64,000 bases of DNA, taken from assembly GCF_001413925.1 (NCBI RefSeq), contig NZ_LBMJ01000001.1:930001-994000 (forward strand), given 5' to 3'. The stretch is from Nonlabens sp. YIK11. GTDB taxonomy: Bacteria; Bacteroidota; Bacteroidia; Flavobacteriales; Flavobacteriaceae. The number at the start of each line of letters is the position of its first letter. Positions within the stretch are counted from its first letter, which is position 1. The translations under genes and the position numbers were made by a program. Positions 1 through 7,321 of the stretch are shown here, one piece after another. The notes beneath the pieces are model-generated. The model had not been told where the DNA came from, ran no database searches, and saw nothing but the letters and a program-made list of their open reading frames with translations.

Positions 1-32
1 TTTCCAGCACCTATAATCAGAATGTGTCGCAT
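1..32 (-). CDS. N-terminal fragment of a Rossmann-fold (probably saccharopine dehydrogenase family) protein, cut by window edge
   Basis: Only the first ten to eleven codons are in the window. They read MRHILIIGAG followed by an incomplete codon, beginning at an ATG complementary to bases 30-32. This is the first beta strand and glycine-rich turn of an NAD(P)-binding Rossmann fold. In Flavobacteriaceae, saccharopine dehydrogenase-like proteins begin very similarly, which is the basis for the family guess. It diverges from the DUF423 gene at 86. The rest of the protein is outside the window, so the family is an inference. Confidence 0.45.
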   Translation of the reverse strand, partial: MRHILIIGAG

Positions 33-40
33 GCCTGTCG

Positions 41-48
41 TAATTTTG
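41..48 (+). promoter_or_regulatory. Bacteroidota -7 box (TAATTTTG) for the DUF423 gene
   Basis: Matches the TAnnTTTG consensus of the Bacteroidota primary sigma factor. Transcription would start at about base 52-54, which would exclude the TTG at 50 as a start codon and supports the ATG at 86. Confidence 0.5.
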
Positions 49-85
49 GTTGAAGTTAAAATTCTTCACTTTAATAACCCTTCAA

Positions 86-472
86 ATGGAAAAGAAGTTA
101 TTGGTAACAGGTTGTGTTTTCATTTTAATGGCAGTCGTTCTAGGTGCCATGGCTGCTCATGCTCTGGAAAACTATCTTACTATCGATCAGTTGCGTAGCT
201 TTGAAACAGGTGTGAGGTACCAAATGTATCATGGTCTGGCCTTATTGATTTTTTCCCAGGTAAAACTTTTATCGAACTCTTCAAAAAAAGTGCTATGGAT
301 CTTGTTTTCTACGGGTACGGTCCTATTTAGCTGGAGTATTTTCTTGTTGTCGACGGGCTCTATTTATGGTATTGACGCTAGTTTTTTAGGTCCCATTACG
401 CCTCTAGGCGGATTGCTCCTTATATCAGGCTGGATTTATGGAATAGTTAAAATTTGCCTATATAAATTGTAG
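86..472 (+). CDS. DUF423 family small membrane protein
   Basis: A 128-residue, almost wholly hydrophobic protein with about four transmembrane segments, matching the DUF423 (YgdD/TMEM256-like) family in length and in the features GAMAAHAL near residue 20 and YQMYHGLALL near residue 50, with a final glycine-rich pair of helices (LGPITPLGGLLLISGW). The function of the family is not established; the protein sits in the inner membrane. The start at 86 (MEKKLLVTG) is preferred over an in-frame TTG at 50, because a -7 box lies at 41-48 and family members begin directly with the first helix. It is followed by the promoter of pckA, so it is probably monocistronic. Confidence 0.85.
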   Translation: MEKKLLVTGCVFILMAVVLGAMAAHALENYLTIDQLRSFETGVRYQMYHGLALLIFSQVKLLSNSSKKVLWILFSTGTVLFSWSIFLLSTGSIYGIDASFLGPITPLGGLLLISGWIYGIVKICLYKL

Positions 473-480
473 AATAGTTG

Positions 481-509
481 TTGAAGAGCGCATTATATCT
501 CTACTTTTG
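481..509 (+). promoter_or_regulatory. Promoter of pckA: TTG, 18-base spacer, TACTTTTG
   Basis: A -33 element TTG at 481-483 is followed, after 18 bases, by TACTTTTG at 502-509, a full match to the Bacteroidota TTG/TAnnTTTG promoter. The expected 5' leader before the ATG at 538 is about 24 bases. Confidence 0.6.
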
Positions 510-537
510 CAAAAACAACTTGAATAATTACTAAATC

Positions 538-2145
538 ATGGCTTCTAACAAGGTAGCAACGCAAACGATTTCGTTATCTAATTTTGGTATCAACAATTCA
601 AAAATCAATTATCAACTCAGTCCAGAAGAGTTACAGTCACGTTCTCTGGAAGATTATGGTGGCAGAGAAACAAAAAATGGTACTCTAGCCATCAACACAG
701 GTGAGTTTACAGGTCGATCGCCTCTAGATCGATTTATCGTCAAAGACCACGTCACTGAAGATCTGGTCTGGTGGGGAAATGTAAATATCCCATTCAATAA
801 AAAAGATTTTGACAATCTTATGGTTCGTGTGACAGATTATCTGGATGGAAAAGAGCTCTTTGTACGAGACGCTTATGCTTGTGCACATGAAGATTATCGT
901 TTGAATTTGAGAGTCATAAATGAGTATCCATGGTCCAACATGTTTGCTCACAATATGTTTCTAAGACCTGAAGAAAGTGAACTGGAATCCTTCACACCTG
1001 AATGGACGATCATCAATGCGCCAGGTTTCATGGCAGATCCCAAACTGGATCGTACTCGTCAGCATAATTTTGCTATTCTAAATTTTACCCAAAAAATCGC
1101 GCTAATAGGCGGTACAGGTTATACTGGAGAGATTAAAAAAGGAATCTTCAGTGCCCTTAATTTTATTTTACCAGTCTACAAAAACACCTTGCCTATGCAC
1201 TGTAGTGCAAATGTTGGGAAGGATGGCAACACAGCAATCTTTTTTGGTTTAAGTGGTACTGGAAAAACTACCTTATCTACAGATCCTGAAAGAGAATTGA
1301 TAGGCGATGATGAACACGGCTGGACCTCTAATAATGAAGTTTTTAATTTTGAAGGCGGCTGTTATGCAAAGGTCATCAATCTTAATGCAGAGCAAGAGCC
1401 AGAGATCTTTAATGCTATTAAGCCAGGTGCTATTCTTGAAAATGTGGTTTTGAATGATGACAAAACCGTGAATTTTGAGGACACATCCATCACACAAAAC
1501 ACACGGGTGAGTTACCCTATACACCACATTGATAACATCAAGGAACCATCAGTCGGTAAGAATCCAAAGAATATTTTCTTTCTAACGGCAGATGCCTTCG
1601 GTGTTTTACCTCCTATTTCAAAACTAACTCCAGGCCAGGCGGCTTACCACTTCATAAGTGGCTACACTGCAAAAGTCGCAGGAACTGAAGCTGGAGTAAC
1701 GGAGCCTCAACCTAGTTTTTCGGCTTGTTTTGGTGCACCCTTCATGCCGTTACATCCTACTAAATATGCACAGATGTTGAGTCGCAAGATGAAGGAGCAA
1801 GGCGTTACCGTATGGTTGGTCAATACAGGTTGGACCGGTGGTCCATATGGTGTCGGTCACCGCATGCCGCTCAAATATACCAGAGCGATGATTGCTGCTG
1901 CTCTAGATGGCTCATTAGAAGCTGCAAATAAGGATAATTACCACGTTCACTCCATGTTTGGACTGGCGCAACCACGCGTGGTACCTAACGTCCCGACTGA
2001 AGTCTTGAGTCCGCGTAAATCATGGAACAACGATACCGGCTATTATGAGACCGCTGCAAAACTGACCCGATTCTTCAGAGAGAATTTCAAGAAGTTTGAG
2101 GCGCAGGCATCTCCAGAGATTATCGCTGGTGGCCCACTCAAATAA
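538..2145 (+). CDS. pckA: ATP-dependent phosphoenolpyruvate carboxykinase
   Basis: A cytosolic enzyme interconverting oxaloacetate and phosphoenolpyruvate with ATP/ADP, the first step of gluconeogenesis. At 535 residues it has the normal family length. The phosphate-binding loop GLSGTGKTTLS is at about residues 237-247, the metal-binding IGDDEHGW follows at about 255, and the substrate-binding region NTGEFTGRSPLDRF lies near residue 50. The late GWTGGPYG(V)G loop is also present. It has its own promoter and is followed by a strong bidirectional terminator, so it is a single-gene unit. No missing catalytic residue is seen. Confidence 0.98.
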   Translation: MASNKVATQTISLSNFGINNSKINYQLSPEELQSRSLEDYGGRETKNGTLAINTGEFTGRSPLDRFIVKDHVTEDLVWWGNVNIPFNKKDFDNLMVRVTDYLDGKELFVRDAYACAHEDYRLNLRVINEYPWSNMFAHNMFLRPEESELESFTPEWTIINAPGFMADPKLDRTRQHNFAILNFTQKIALIGGTGYTGEIKKGIFSALNFILPVYKNTLPMHCSANVGKDGNTAIFFGLSGTGKTTLSTDPERELIGDDEHGWTSNNEVFNFEGGCYAKVINLNAEQEPEIFNAIKPGAILENVVLNDDKTVNFEDTSITQNTRVSYPIHHIDNIKEPSVGKNPKNIFFLTADAFGVLPPISKLTPGQAAYHFISGYTAKVAGTEAGVTEPQPSFSACFGAPFMPLHPTKYAQMLSRKMKEQGVTVWLVNTGWTGGPYGVGHRMPLKYTRAMIAAALDGSLEAANKDNYHVHSMFGLAQPRVVPNVPTEVLSPRKSWNNDTGYYETAAKLTRFFRENFKKFEAQASPEIIAGGPLK

Positions 2146-2166
2146 GATCAGATACACCTTAAATGT

Positions 2167-2204
2167 AATAAAGCGTCCCATTCAGCTGAATGGGACGCTT
2201 TATT
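2167..2204. terminator. Bidirectional intrinsic terminator (38-bp perfect palindrome)
   Basis: Perfect inverted repeat centred between 2185 and 2186, with arms AAGCGTCCCATTCAG and complement, flanked by AATA/TATT so that both transcripts end in a short U-rich run. It separates convergent pckA (+) and hemD (-). Confidence 0.85.
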
Positions 2205-2224
2205 TATGCTATGATTTTGAGAAG

Positions 2225-2246
2225 TTTCGCTTTCGCGAAAGCGAAA
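2225..2246. repeat. Dispersed palindrome, copy 1 (22 bp, intergenic)
   Basis: Perfect 22-bp palindrome with core GCTTTCGCGAAAGC (2229-2242), extended by TTTC/GAAA on each side. It lies 20 bases beyond the pckA/hemD terminator. It has no U tract of its own, so it is not an obvious terminator. Confidence 0.95.
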
Positions 2247-2251
2247 ACATT

Positions 2252-2998
2252 CTAAGCCTTATCTAAGGACTTGATGTAATTTTCAATGGCCATGGTCATG
2301 GATGGAGACTCTGGTGTAGGTGCCTGAATATCGATGCGTAATCCTTTATCCTTTGCCGCTTGGCTGGTCGTGTTGCCATAAACCGCTATTCTTGTGGAAT
2401 CCTGCGTGAAATCAGGGAAGTTTTGGAAAAGGGATTCAATACCGCTAGGGCTAAAGAATACCAGTACATCATACTTCACATCTGCAAGATCTGAAAGGTC
2501 ACTTATAACGGTTCTGAAAAACGTCGCCATTTTCCATTTGATGCCTAACTCATCCAACTGCTCTGGAACAAGGTCCTTGAGCTTGTCGGTGGTAGGTAAT
2601 AGGAAAGATTCGTTTTTATGCTTTTTGATAAGAGGCATCAACTCTGGAAACGTACGTTTCCCTACATAAATCTTACGCTTTCTATAGACCACATATTTTT
2701 GGAGGTAGTAGGCCACAGCCTCGCTCTGACAAAAATATTTTAAGGTGTCTGGAATTTTGAACCGCATCTCTTCTGCCACCCTAAAAAAGTGATCGACACT
2801 ATTGCGGCTGGTAAGAATTATGGCGGTGTATTTGTTGAGGTCCACTTTTTGCTCACGTACCTCTTTTGCAGACACGCCTTCTACATGAATAAAGGAGCGG
2901 AAATCTATCTTTACCTTTGTCCGATCAACGAGACTCTGGTAAGGTGAATTTTCCATTTTAGGTTCAGGTTGGGAAACTAAAATCGTTTTCACTTTCAT
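2252..2998 (-). CDS. hemD: Uroporphyrinogen-III synthase (HemD) family protein
   Basis: Cyclises hydroxymethylbilane to uroporphyrinogen III in tetrapyrrole (heme) synthesis in the cytosol. The 248-residue protein shows the two-domain HemD pattern: an N-terminal strand ILVSQPEP, AIILTSRNSVDHFF near residues 59-72, and the second-domain VLVFFSPSGIESLF near 179-192, where a Ser-Pro-Ser/Gly segment binds substrate. GNTTSQAAKDKGL, before the C-terminus, is the typical closing element. HemD is poorly conserved, so the call rests on these spaced motifs. The neighbour upstream is a DUF4271 membrane protein, a usual pairing in Bacteroidota; they are probably co-transcribed (27-base gap). Confidence 0.85.
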   Translation of the reverse strand: MKVKTILVSQPEPKMENSPYQSLVDRTKVKIDFRSFIHVEGVSAKEVREQKVDLNKYTAIILTSRNSVDHFFRVAEEMRFKIPDTLKYFCQSEAVAYYLQKYVVYRKRKIYVGKRTFPELMPLIKKHKNESFLLPTTDKLKDLVPEQLDELGIKWKMATFFRTVISDLSDLADVKYDVLVFFSPSGIESLFQNFPDFTQDSTRIAVYGNTTSQAAKDKGLRIDIQAPTPESPSMTMAIENYIKSLDKA

Positions 2999-3025
2999 AC
3001 ACTATTTTCTTTATTAGTAAAGGGT

Positions 3026-3676
3026 TCACACTGTAATATACTTATACAAAAGCAGGTAGGGTGCGATTTCAAGCGTGCAAAGATACAAAATAAAATAGAA
3101 AAATGAAGCGGACAAGGCGTTGCGATGGTTGTAAAAAACCAAAAAATGATAGACGATAATCACAGCACCAGCAACGGCTGCCGTGATTTGAATAAAGCCT
3201 TTTGATGTAGGAAAGATGTAGTAAATCGAGATCACGATCACCATCAATAAAACACTTAATGCTGCCCGGTAAAGATTGCGCTCATGATCAATGGAAATCA
3301 ATAAATCTTCAAAATTTGCGATGGTTGAAAGAAGCTTTGACAGGTAGTGTTTAAAGATCAAAAAAGTGCTTACGGCTGTAAGAATCAGGATGAAATTGGT
3401 CAAGGATTGGGAACCATTTTGTACCGTGGATAGTTTAAATAAAATCAAGGCTATGCTTATTCCATAAATGATCAAGCCCAGATATTTATAGCCATGGTGA
3501 TTGTCTATCCTGCCATCTCTAGAAATTTTAATAAATCTGGAGCTTACGTAAACGCTCAAGAATTCACTTACCGGTAGCGTCGTAAACTGCCTTGCGACTG
3601 CAAAAGAAAGCAGGCACATAAAGATGATGATGCTTATCCAATCAAGGGATTCTGTAATACGATACAACGCGTCCAT
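3026..3676 (-). CDS. DUF4271 family integral membrane protein
   Basis: A 216-residue protein with about six hydrophobic segments (for example ISIIIFMCLLSFAVA near the N-terminus, LIIYGISIALILF, ALSVLLMVIVISIYYIF, and a final FFYFILYLCTLEIAPYLLLY). The arrangement and the YK..LEIAPYLLLYK ending fit DUF4271, a Bacteroidota-restricted family of unknown function. It is the first gene of a minus-strand pair with hemD, which suggests but does not show a link to heme synthesis or the membrane stage of it. It is divergent from the GT2 gene; the 76-base gap holds the promoter of the latter. Confidence 0.8.
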   Translation of the reverse strand: MDALYRITESLDWISIIIFMCLLSFAVARQFTTLPVSEFLSVYVSSRFIKISRDGRIDNHHGYKYLGLIIYGISIALILFKLSTVQNGSQSLTNFILILTAVSTFLIFKHYLSKLLSTIANFEDLLISIDHERNLYRAALSVLLMVIVISIYYIFPTSKGFIQITAAVAGAVIIVYHFLVFYNHRNALSASFFYFILYLCTLEIAPYLLLYKYITV

Positions 3677-3735
3677 AGGAACGTAAAAATAAGAGGATTT
3701 TATAATCGTCAGGATAAGGCGGCACTATATTTTCT

Positions 3736-3743
3736 TACTTTTG
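3736..3743 (+). promoter_or_regulatory. -7 box TACTTTTG for the GT2/dihydroorotase operon
   Basis: Full TAnnTTTG match ending nine bases before the ATG at 3753, so the leader would be only about five bases long (nearly leaderless). Confidence 0.5.
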
Positions 3744-3752
3744 TGGGTTGCT

Positions 3753-4484
3753 ATGAATCACACTTTAGTCATTATACCAACCTATAACGAGCGCGAGAAT
3801 ATTAAGCCCATTATCGATGCTATTTTAGGGGACTATCCAGAGATTCATTTGTTGATTGTAGATGATAATTCACCAGACGGTACGGCAGCATTGGTGCAAG
3901 AAAAGATGAAGGATTTTCCTAATAGGCTTTTCCTTGAAAACCGTACTAAAAAATCTGGATTGGGAACGGCTTACATTCATGGCTTTAAATGGGCGATGGC
4001 GAGAGATTATGAATATGTTTTTGAAATGGATGCAGATTTCTCTCACGACCCAGCAGATATTCAAACCTTGTATGAAGCCTGTGCGGTTCACGGTGCGGAC
4101 CTGGCTATAGGCAGTAGATATGTAAAAGGAGTAAATGTTGTGAACTGGCCCATGTCCAGAGTACTACTTTCCTATACAGCTTCAAAATATGTGAGGTTCA
4201 TCACAAGAATGGATATACATGACACTACAGCAGGATTCAAATGTTTTAGAATGTCGCTTTTGCGAAAGCTGAATCTCGACAAGATTAAGTTTGTAGGTTA
4301 CGCCTTCCAGATAGAAATGAAATTTAAGGCCTACTTATTGAAGGCAAAGATTATTGAAGTACCGGTAATTTTTACAGACCGCTCTAGAGGACAGTCAAAA
4401 ATGAGTACAGGTATTATAGGAGAAGCCGTTACCGGCATTTTGAAAATGAAATTGAAAAGCCTTTTAGGCACGTTGGAAATATGA
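3753..4484 (+). CDS. Polyprenol monophosphomannose synthase-like family 2 glycosyltransferase
   Basis: A GT-A fold glycosyltransferase of 243 residues resembling DPM1-type enzymes, which move a sugar from GDP-mannose to a polyprenyl phosphate on the cytosolic face of the membrane. Visible motifs are LVIIPTYNERENI at the N-terminus, the nucleotide-binding VDDNSPDGTA near residue 37, and the metal-binding DADFSHDP near residue 95. There is no C-terminal transmembrane tail, as in the short bacterial DPM1 type. The ATG at 3753 is used rather than the TTG twelve bases upstream, because the latter overlaps the -7 box. It overlaps the next gene by four bases (ATGA). A one-mismatch copy of the dispersed palindrome falls in the codons SLLRK. 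Confidence 0.88.
   Translation: MNHTLVIIPTYNERENIKPIIDAILGDYPEIHLLIVDDNSPDGTAALVQEKMKDFPNRLFLENRTKKSGLGTAYIHGFKWAMARDYEYVFEMDADFSHDPADIQTLYEACAVHGADLAIGSRYVKGVNVVNWPMSRVLLSYTASKYVRFITRMDIHDTTAGFKCFRMSLLRKLNLDKIKFVGYAFQIEMKFKAYLLKAKIIEVPVIFTDRSRGQSKMSTGIIGEAVTGILKMKLKSLLGTLEI
4256..4269. repeat. Degenerate palindrome copy (one mismatch), in the GT2 gene
   Basis: Reads GCTTTTGCGAAAGC, one base different from the 14-bp core. In frame it encodes SLLRK where perfect copies in this phase encode SLSRK. Confidence 0.6.
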
Positions 4485-5821
4485 AAAAGACATTGATAAA
4501 GAACGCCAAGATTGTTACAGACATGAAAGTGTTCGATGGTGATATATATATTGAAGGCGACACCATTGTTGAGATAGCAGATAGCATCAGTGCCAAAAGT
4601 GGTGACACATCCATCATTGATGTAGAAGGTAAATATGTCCTTCCAGGAGTGATCGACGATCAGGTGCATTTTAGAGAGCCAGGATTGACACACAAAGGTG
4701 ACATCGCTAGTGAAAGCGCAGCTGCCGTCGCTGGCGGAATCACGTCCTACATGGAAATGCCCAATACCATTCCCCAAACCACCAGTATGGAAGAATGGCA
4801 AAAGAAAATGGACATTGCCGCTAGAGATAGTTATGCAAACTATGCCTTTATGCTAGGTGGCACGAACGATAATCTTGACGAAATCCTTAAAGCTGATACT
4901 TCACGTATTCCAGCACTCAAATTGTTTTTGGGATCTTCTACTGGTAATATGTTGGTCGATGATGTAGAAGTGCTCAAGAAAATATTTTCAAAGGTCAAGT
5001 TAAGAATCGCGCTACACTGCGAGGATGAAGGTACAATTAAGGCTAATTTGCAAAAAGCCATTGAAAAATACGGCGAGGACATTCCGTTTGATCAACATCC
5101 AGTAATACGTGATGTGGACGCTTGTTACAAGAGCAGTTCCCAAGCTATCAAACTAGCACAAAAGACAGGAGCCCGTATTCATGTGTTCCATCTTTCCACA
5201 GGAAAGGAAACGGCTTTGTTTGAGAAAAAGGCCTCTCTAAAGGACAAGCAAATCACTTCAGAGGTTTGTATACATCACCTGTGGTTTACTGACGAAGACT
5301 ATGCGTCAAAGGGATCAAAAATTAAATGGAATCCAGCAGTCAAGTCTGCAGACGATCGTGAGCAGCTATGGAAGGCCTTACTGGACGATAGGATCGATGT
5401 TATTGCGACAGACCATGCACCTCACACATTAGAAGAAAAATCCAACAAATACCTTAAAGCACCTAGTGGTGGACCGCTTGTACAACATGCACTTACAGCT
5501 ATGTTGCAATTTGTCCACCAGGAACGCATCACCATAGAGAAGGTTGTACAAAAAATGTGTCATAATCCTGCCATCCTATTTGATATTCCAGATCGAGGTT
5601 TTATACGTGAAGGTTTCAAAGCAGACCTGGTTGTTGTAGACACAAATAATCCATGGACGGTGACTAAAGAGAACATCCTTGCTAAATGTGGCTGGTCACC
5701 TTTTGAAGGAGTCACCTTTAAAAGCAGAATCTCGCACACGCTTGTCAATGGTCACGTAGTGTATCAGAATTTCAAAGTCAATGAAAACAAAGCCGCGCAG
5801 GCTCTAACTTTCAAGCGATGA
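4481..5821 (+). CDS. pyrC: Dihydroorotase (cyclic amidohydrolase family)
   Basis: Closes carbamoyl-aspartate to dihydroorotate in pyrimidine synthesis; metal-dependent, cytosolic. The 446-residue length fits the larger (type I) dihydroorotases. Motifs: GVIDDQVHFREPGL near residues 56-69, ALKLFLGSSTG (candidate carboxylated lysine) near 147, the metal histidines in ALHCEDEG near 176 and HVFHLST near 232, and the catalytic aspartate in ATDHAPH near 309. The first metal histidine of the usual HxH is Gln61 here (Q-V-H63). I recall the same change in related Flavobacteriaceae, so it may be a lineage trait. Allantoinase or hydantoinase activity cannot be excluded. It overlaps both neighbours by ATGA, so it is translationally coupled in a three-gene operon. 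Confidence 0.88.
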   Translation: MKKTLIKNAKIVTDMKVFDGDIYIEGDTIVEIADSISAKSGDTSIIDVEGKYVLPGVIDDQVHFREPGLTHKGDIASESAAAVAGGITSYMEMPNTIPQTTSMEEWQKKMDIAARDSYANYAFMLGGTNDNLDEILKADTSRIPALKLFLGSSTGNMLVDDVEVLKKIFSKVKLRIALHCEDEGTIKANLQKAIEKYGEDIPFDQHPVIRDVDACYKSSSQAIKLAQKTGARIHVFHLSTGKETALFEKKASLKDKQITSEVCIHHLWFTDEDYASKGSKIKWNPAVKSADDREQLWKALLDDRIDVIATDHAPHTLEEKSNKYLKAPSGGPLVQHALTAMLQFVHQERITIEKVVQKMCHNPAILFDIPDRGFIREGFKADLVVVDTNNPWTVTKENILAKCGWSPFEGVTFKSRISHTLVNGHVVYQNFKVNENKAAQALTFKR

Positions 5822-6231
5822 GAAAATTATTGACGTGTAGTATATTGTTCTGGTTGGCTGGCTGTCAAAATATAGAAAAGTCACCTAAACCTGATGATTT
5901 CTATGGCGATGACAAGATGATCGAGATCATGACAGATCTTTATCTAATGGAAGCTTCCATGACTACAAATCGAGTAACTTTTACAGATTTAAAGGTACTG
6001 CCTCACGAATTTATCTACGATAAATACGAAACAGATAGCCTCACATTTGCAGAAAATCTTGAGTACTACACAGACCGCAATGACAAATACTTGGAGTTGA
6101 TGGAGCAGGTAAAAACTAAGATGGAAGTTTTGCGGGACACCATCGACGCTAATATGCGCACGCCAAAAACATCAGGTCCAGCAAGCCTGGAACCTAAGGT
6201 ATCCTTAGAAAAGGATCCTGATAACGATTAA
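5818..6231 (+). CDS. DUF4296 domain lipoprotein
   Basis: A 137-residue protein with a lipoprotein signal (MRKLLTCSILFWLAGCQN; lipidated cysteine about residue 16) followed by the DUF4296 core: MIEIMTDLYLMEASM near residue 35, then the FIYDKYETDSLTFAENLEYYTDR helix-turn pattern. The family is widespread in Bacteroidota, usually in this position behind dihydroorotase. Its function is unknown; it is likely anchored in the outer or inner membrane facing the periplasm. It overlaps the dihydroorotase stop by four bases. Confidence 0.82.
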   Translation: MRKLLTCSILFWLAGCQNIEKSPKPDDFYGDDKMIEIMTDLYLMEASMTTNRVTFTDLKVLPHEFIYDKYETDSLTFAENLEYYTDRNDKYLELMEQVKTKMEVLRDTIDANMRTPKTSGPASLEPKVSLEKDPDND

Positions 6232-6236
6232 CCGTT

Positions 6237-7238
6237 TTAATTTTTCTGTTTCTGGTAATCTAGAGCAACGCGCTCGATAGTTGGCTTGAGATCTTTAAAT
6301 TCATAGGATAGCGCATCGGTTACCTTTTCATTGCTGTAAATGGTTCTTGAGGTAAACGTTTCAATCTGAGCGAGACTTAGACCCTTTGTAATACCTAGCC
6401 AAGATGGTATTTTAAGAAGCGCATAGACTGTATACAACATCCATTTTCTCAATTTGAAATAGGGTTTCTTTGATTTAAGTGATGTAGCGATAAGATCTAG
6501 CAAATCTTTAAAAAGCTGATTATCTGCAATTAGAATAAAGCGTTCATTTTTGATGCTGGATTCCATGAGTTGCTGCATGATACTCACCACATCTCTCACG
6601 TCCACAAAACCAGAACTTCCGGAGACATAAAAAGGTTGGTTATTGGCCGTTTTGCTAAACAATTGACCGCTACCCGTATCGTAGCAACCTTCTCCCAGAA
6701 TAACTCCAGGATTCACTATGATAACTGGTAAACCTTCTTGAGAAGCACGCCAGGCTTCCATCTCACCGCCGTATTTTGAAATGGCATAATCGGTATTTTT
6801 AGCATCTGGATTGAAAAAATCTTCCTCATTGATGGACTGGTCGCCTAGAGGATTTCCCAGCGTCGCAATACTGCTTACATAACAAAACTTTTCCACCTTA
6901 CGAGCAATGGATAGATCAATCAGGTGTTGGGTTCCAGTGACGTTCACTTTCTTCAATTGCTCAAAGGAATCGGCATCTAGTGCCGCGGCGCAGTGATACA
7001 CCTGTGTTACACCTTTCATCGCATTTTCAAGGCTGGGTAAATCCAGAATATCTGCCTGGATCCAGTTGATGTCATCCACCAGCGAGGCTGCTCCACCCTC
7101 ATAGGATTCAAAGATGCGCCTGGTTTTATCAATAGAAGCTTTAGTCCTGTAAATGGCGTTGATGGTTAGTTCGCTTTCGCGAAAGCGATATAACAAATGG
7201 CCGCCTACCAGACCAGTTCCTCCTGTGACTAGAATCAT
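6237..7238 (-). CDS. NAD-dependent epimerase/dehydratase family protein (extended SDR)
   Basis: Starts MILVTGGTGLVGGHLL, the Rossmann glycine motif TGGTGLVG. It contains VYHCAAALD near residue 76, NVTGTQHLID, a catalytic serine region CYVSSIATLG and the YxxxK pair in DYAISKYGGE. The 333-residue length fits extended short-chain dehydrogenases that act on nucleotide sugars, dihydroflavonols or steroid-like substrates; the substrate is not readable from sequence. An upstream in-frame extension exists, but it has no homologous look and would overrun the tyrS promoter region. Codons near residue 22 contain a palindrome copy (RFRES). It is divergent from tyrS and convergent with the DUF4296 gene. 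Confidence 0.85.
   Translation of the reverse strand: MILVTGGTGLVGGHLLYRFRESELTINAIYRTKASIDKTRRIFESYEGGAASLVDDINWIQADILDLPSLENAMKGVTQVYHCAAALDADSFEQLKKVNVTGTQHLIDLSIARKVEKFCYVSSIATLGNPLGDQSINEEDFFNPDAKNTDYAISKYGGEMEAWRASQEGLPVIIVNPGVILGEGCYDTGSGQLFSKTANNQPFYVSGSSGFVDVRDVVSIMQQLMESSIKNERFILIADNQLFKDLLDLIATSLKSKKPYFKLRKWMLYTVYALLKIPSWLGITKGLSLAQIETFTSRTIYSNEKVTDALSYEFKDLKPTIERVALDYQKQKN
7171..7188. repeat. Dispersed palindrome, copy 2 (18 bp, in SDR gene)
   Basis: Perfect TCGCTTTCGCGAAAGCGA. Read on the minus strand as YRFRESE about 22 residues into the SDR protein. Confidence 0.95.
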
Positions 7239-7294
7239 GTCTGTAAAAATACACAATAGCCGCCGTTGTGCGCCCGCAAGTTGCGTAAAGCCCA

Positions 7295-7302
7295 TATATT
7301 TG
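7295..7302 (+). promoter_or_regulatory. -7 box TATATTTG for tyrS
   Basis: Full TAnnTTTG match 19 bases before the tyrS ATG; no well-spaced TTG upstream. Confidence 0.5.
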
Positions 7303-7321
7303 CAGGTTTTAAAGCTAGATT

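Noticed and set aside
2225..2246. Palindrome copies considered as intrinsic terminators
   Set aside because: Most copies lie inside genes, lack a U run, and the intergenic copy at 2225 is beside a separate, complete terminator.
4331..4801. 156-codon open frame antisense to the dihydroorotase start
   Set aside because: No family likeness and it overlaps two well supported genes.
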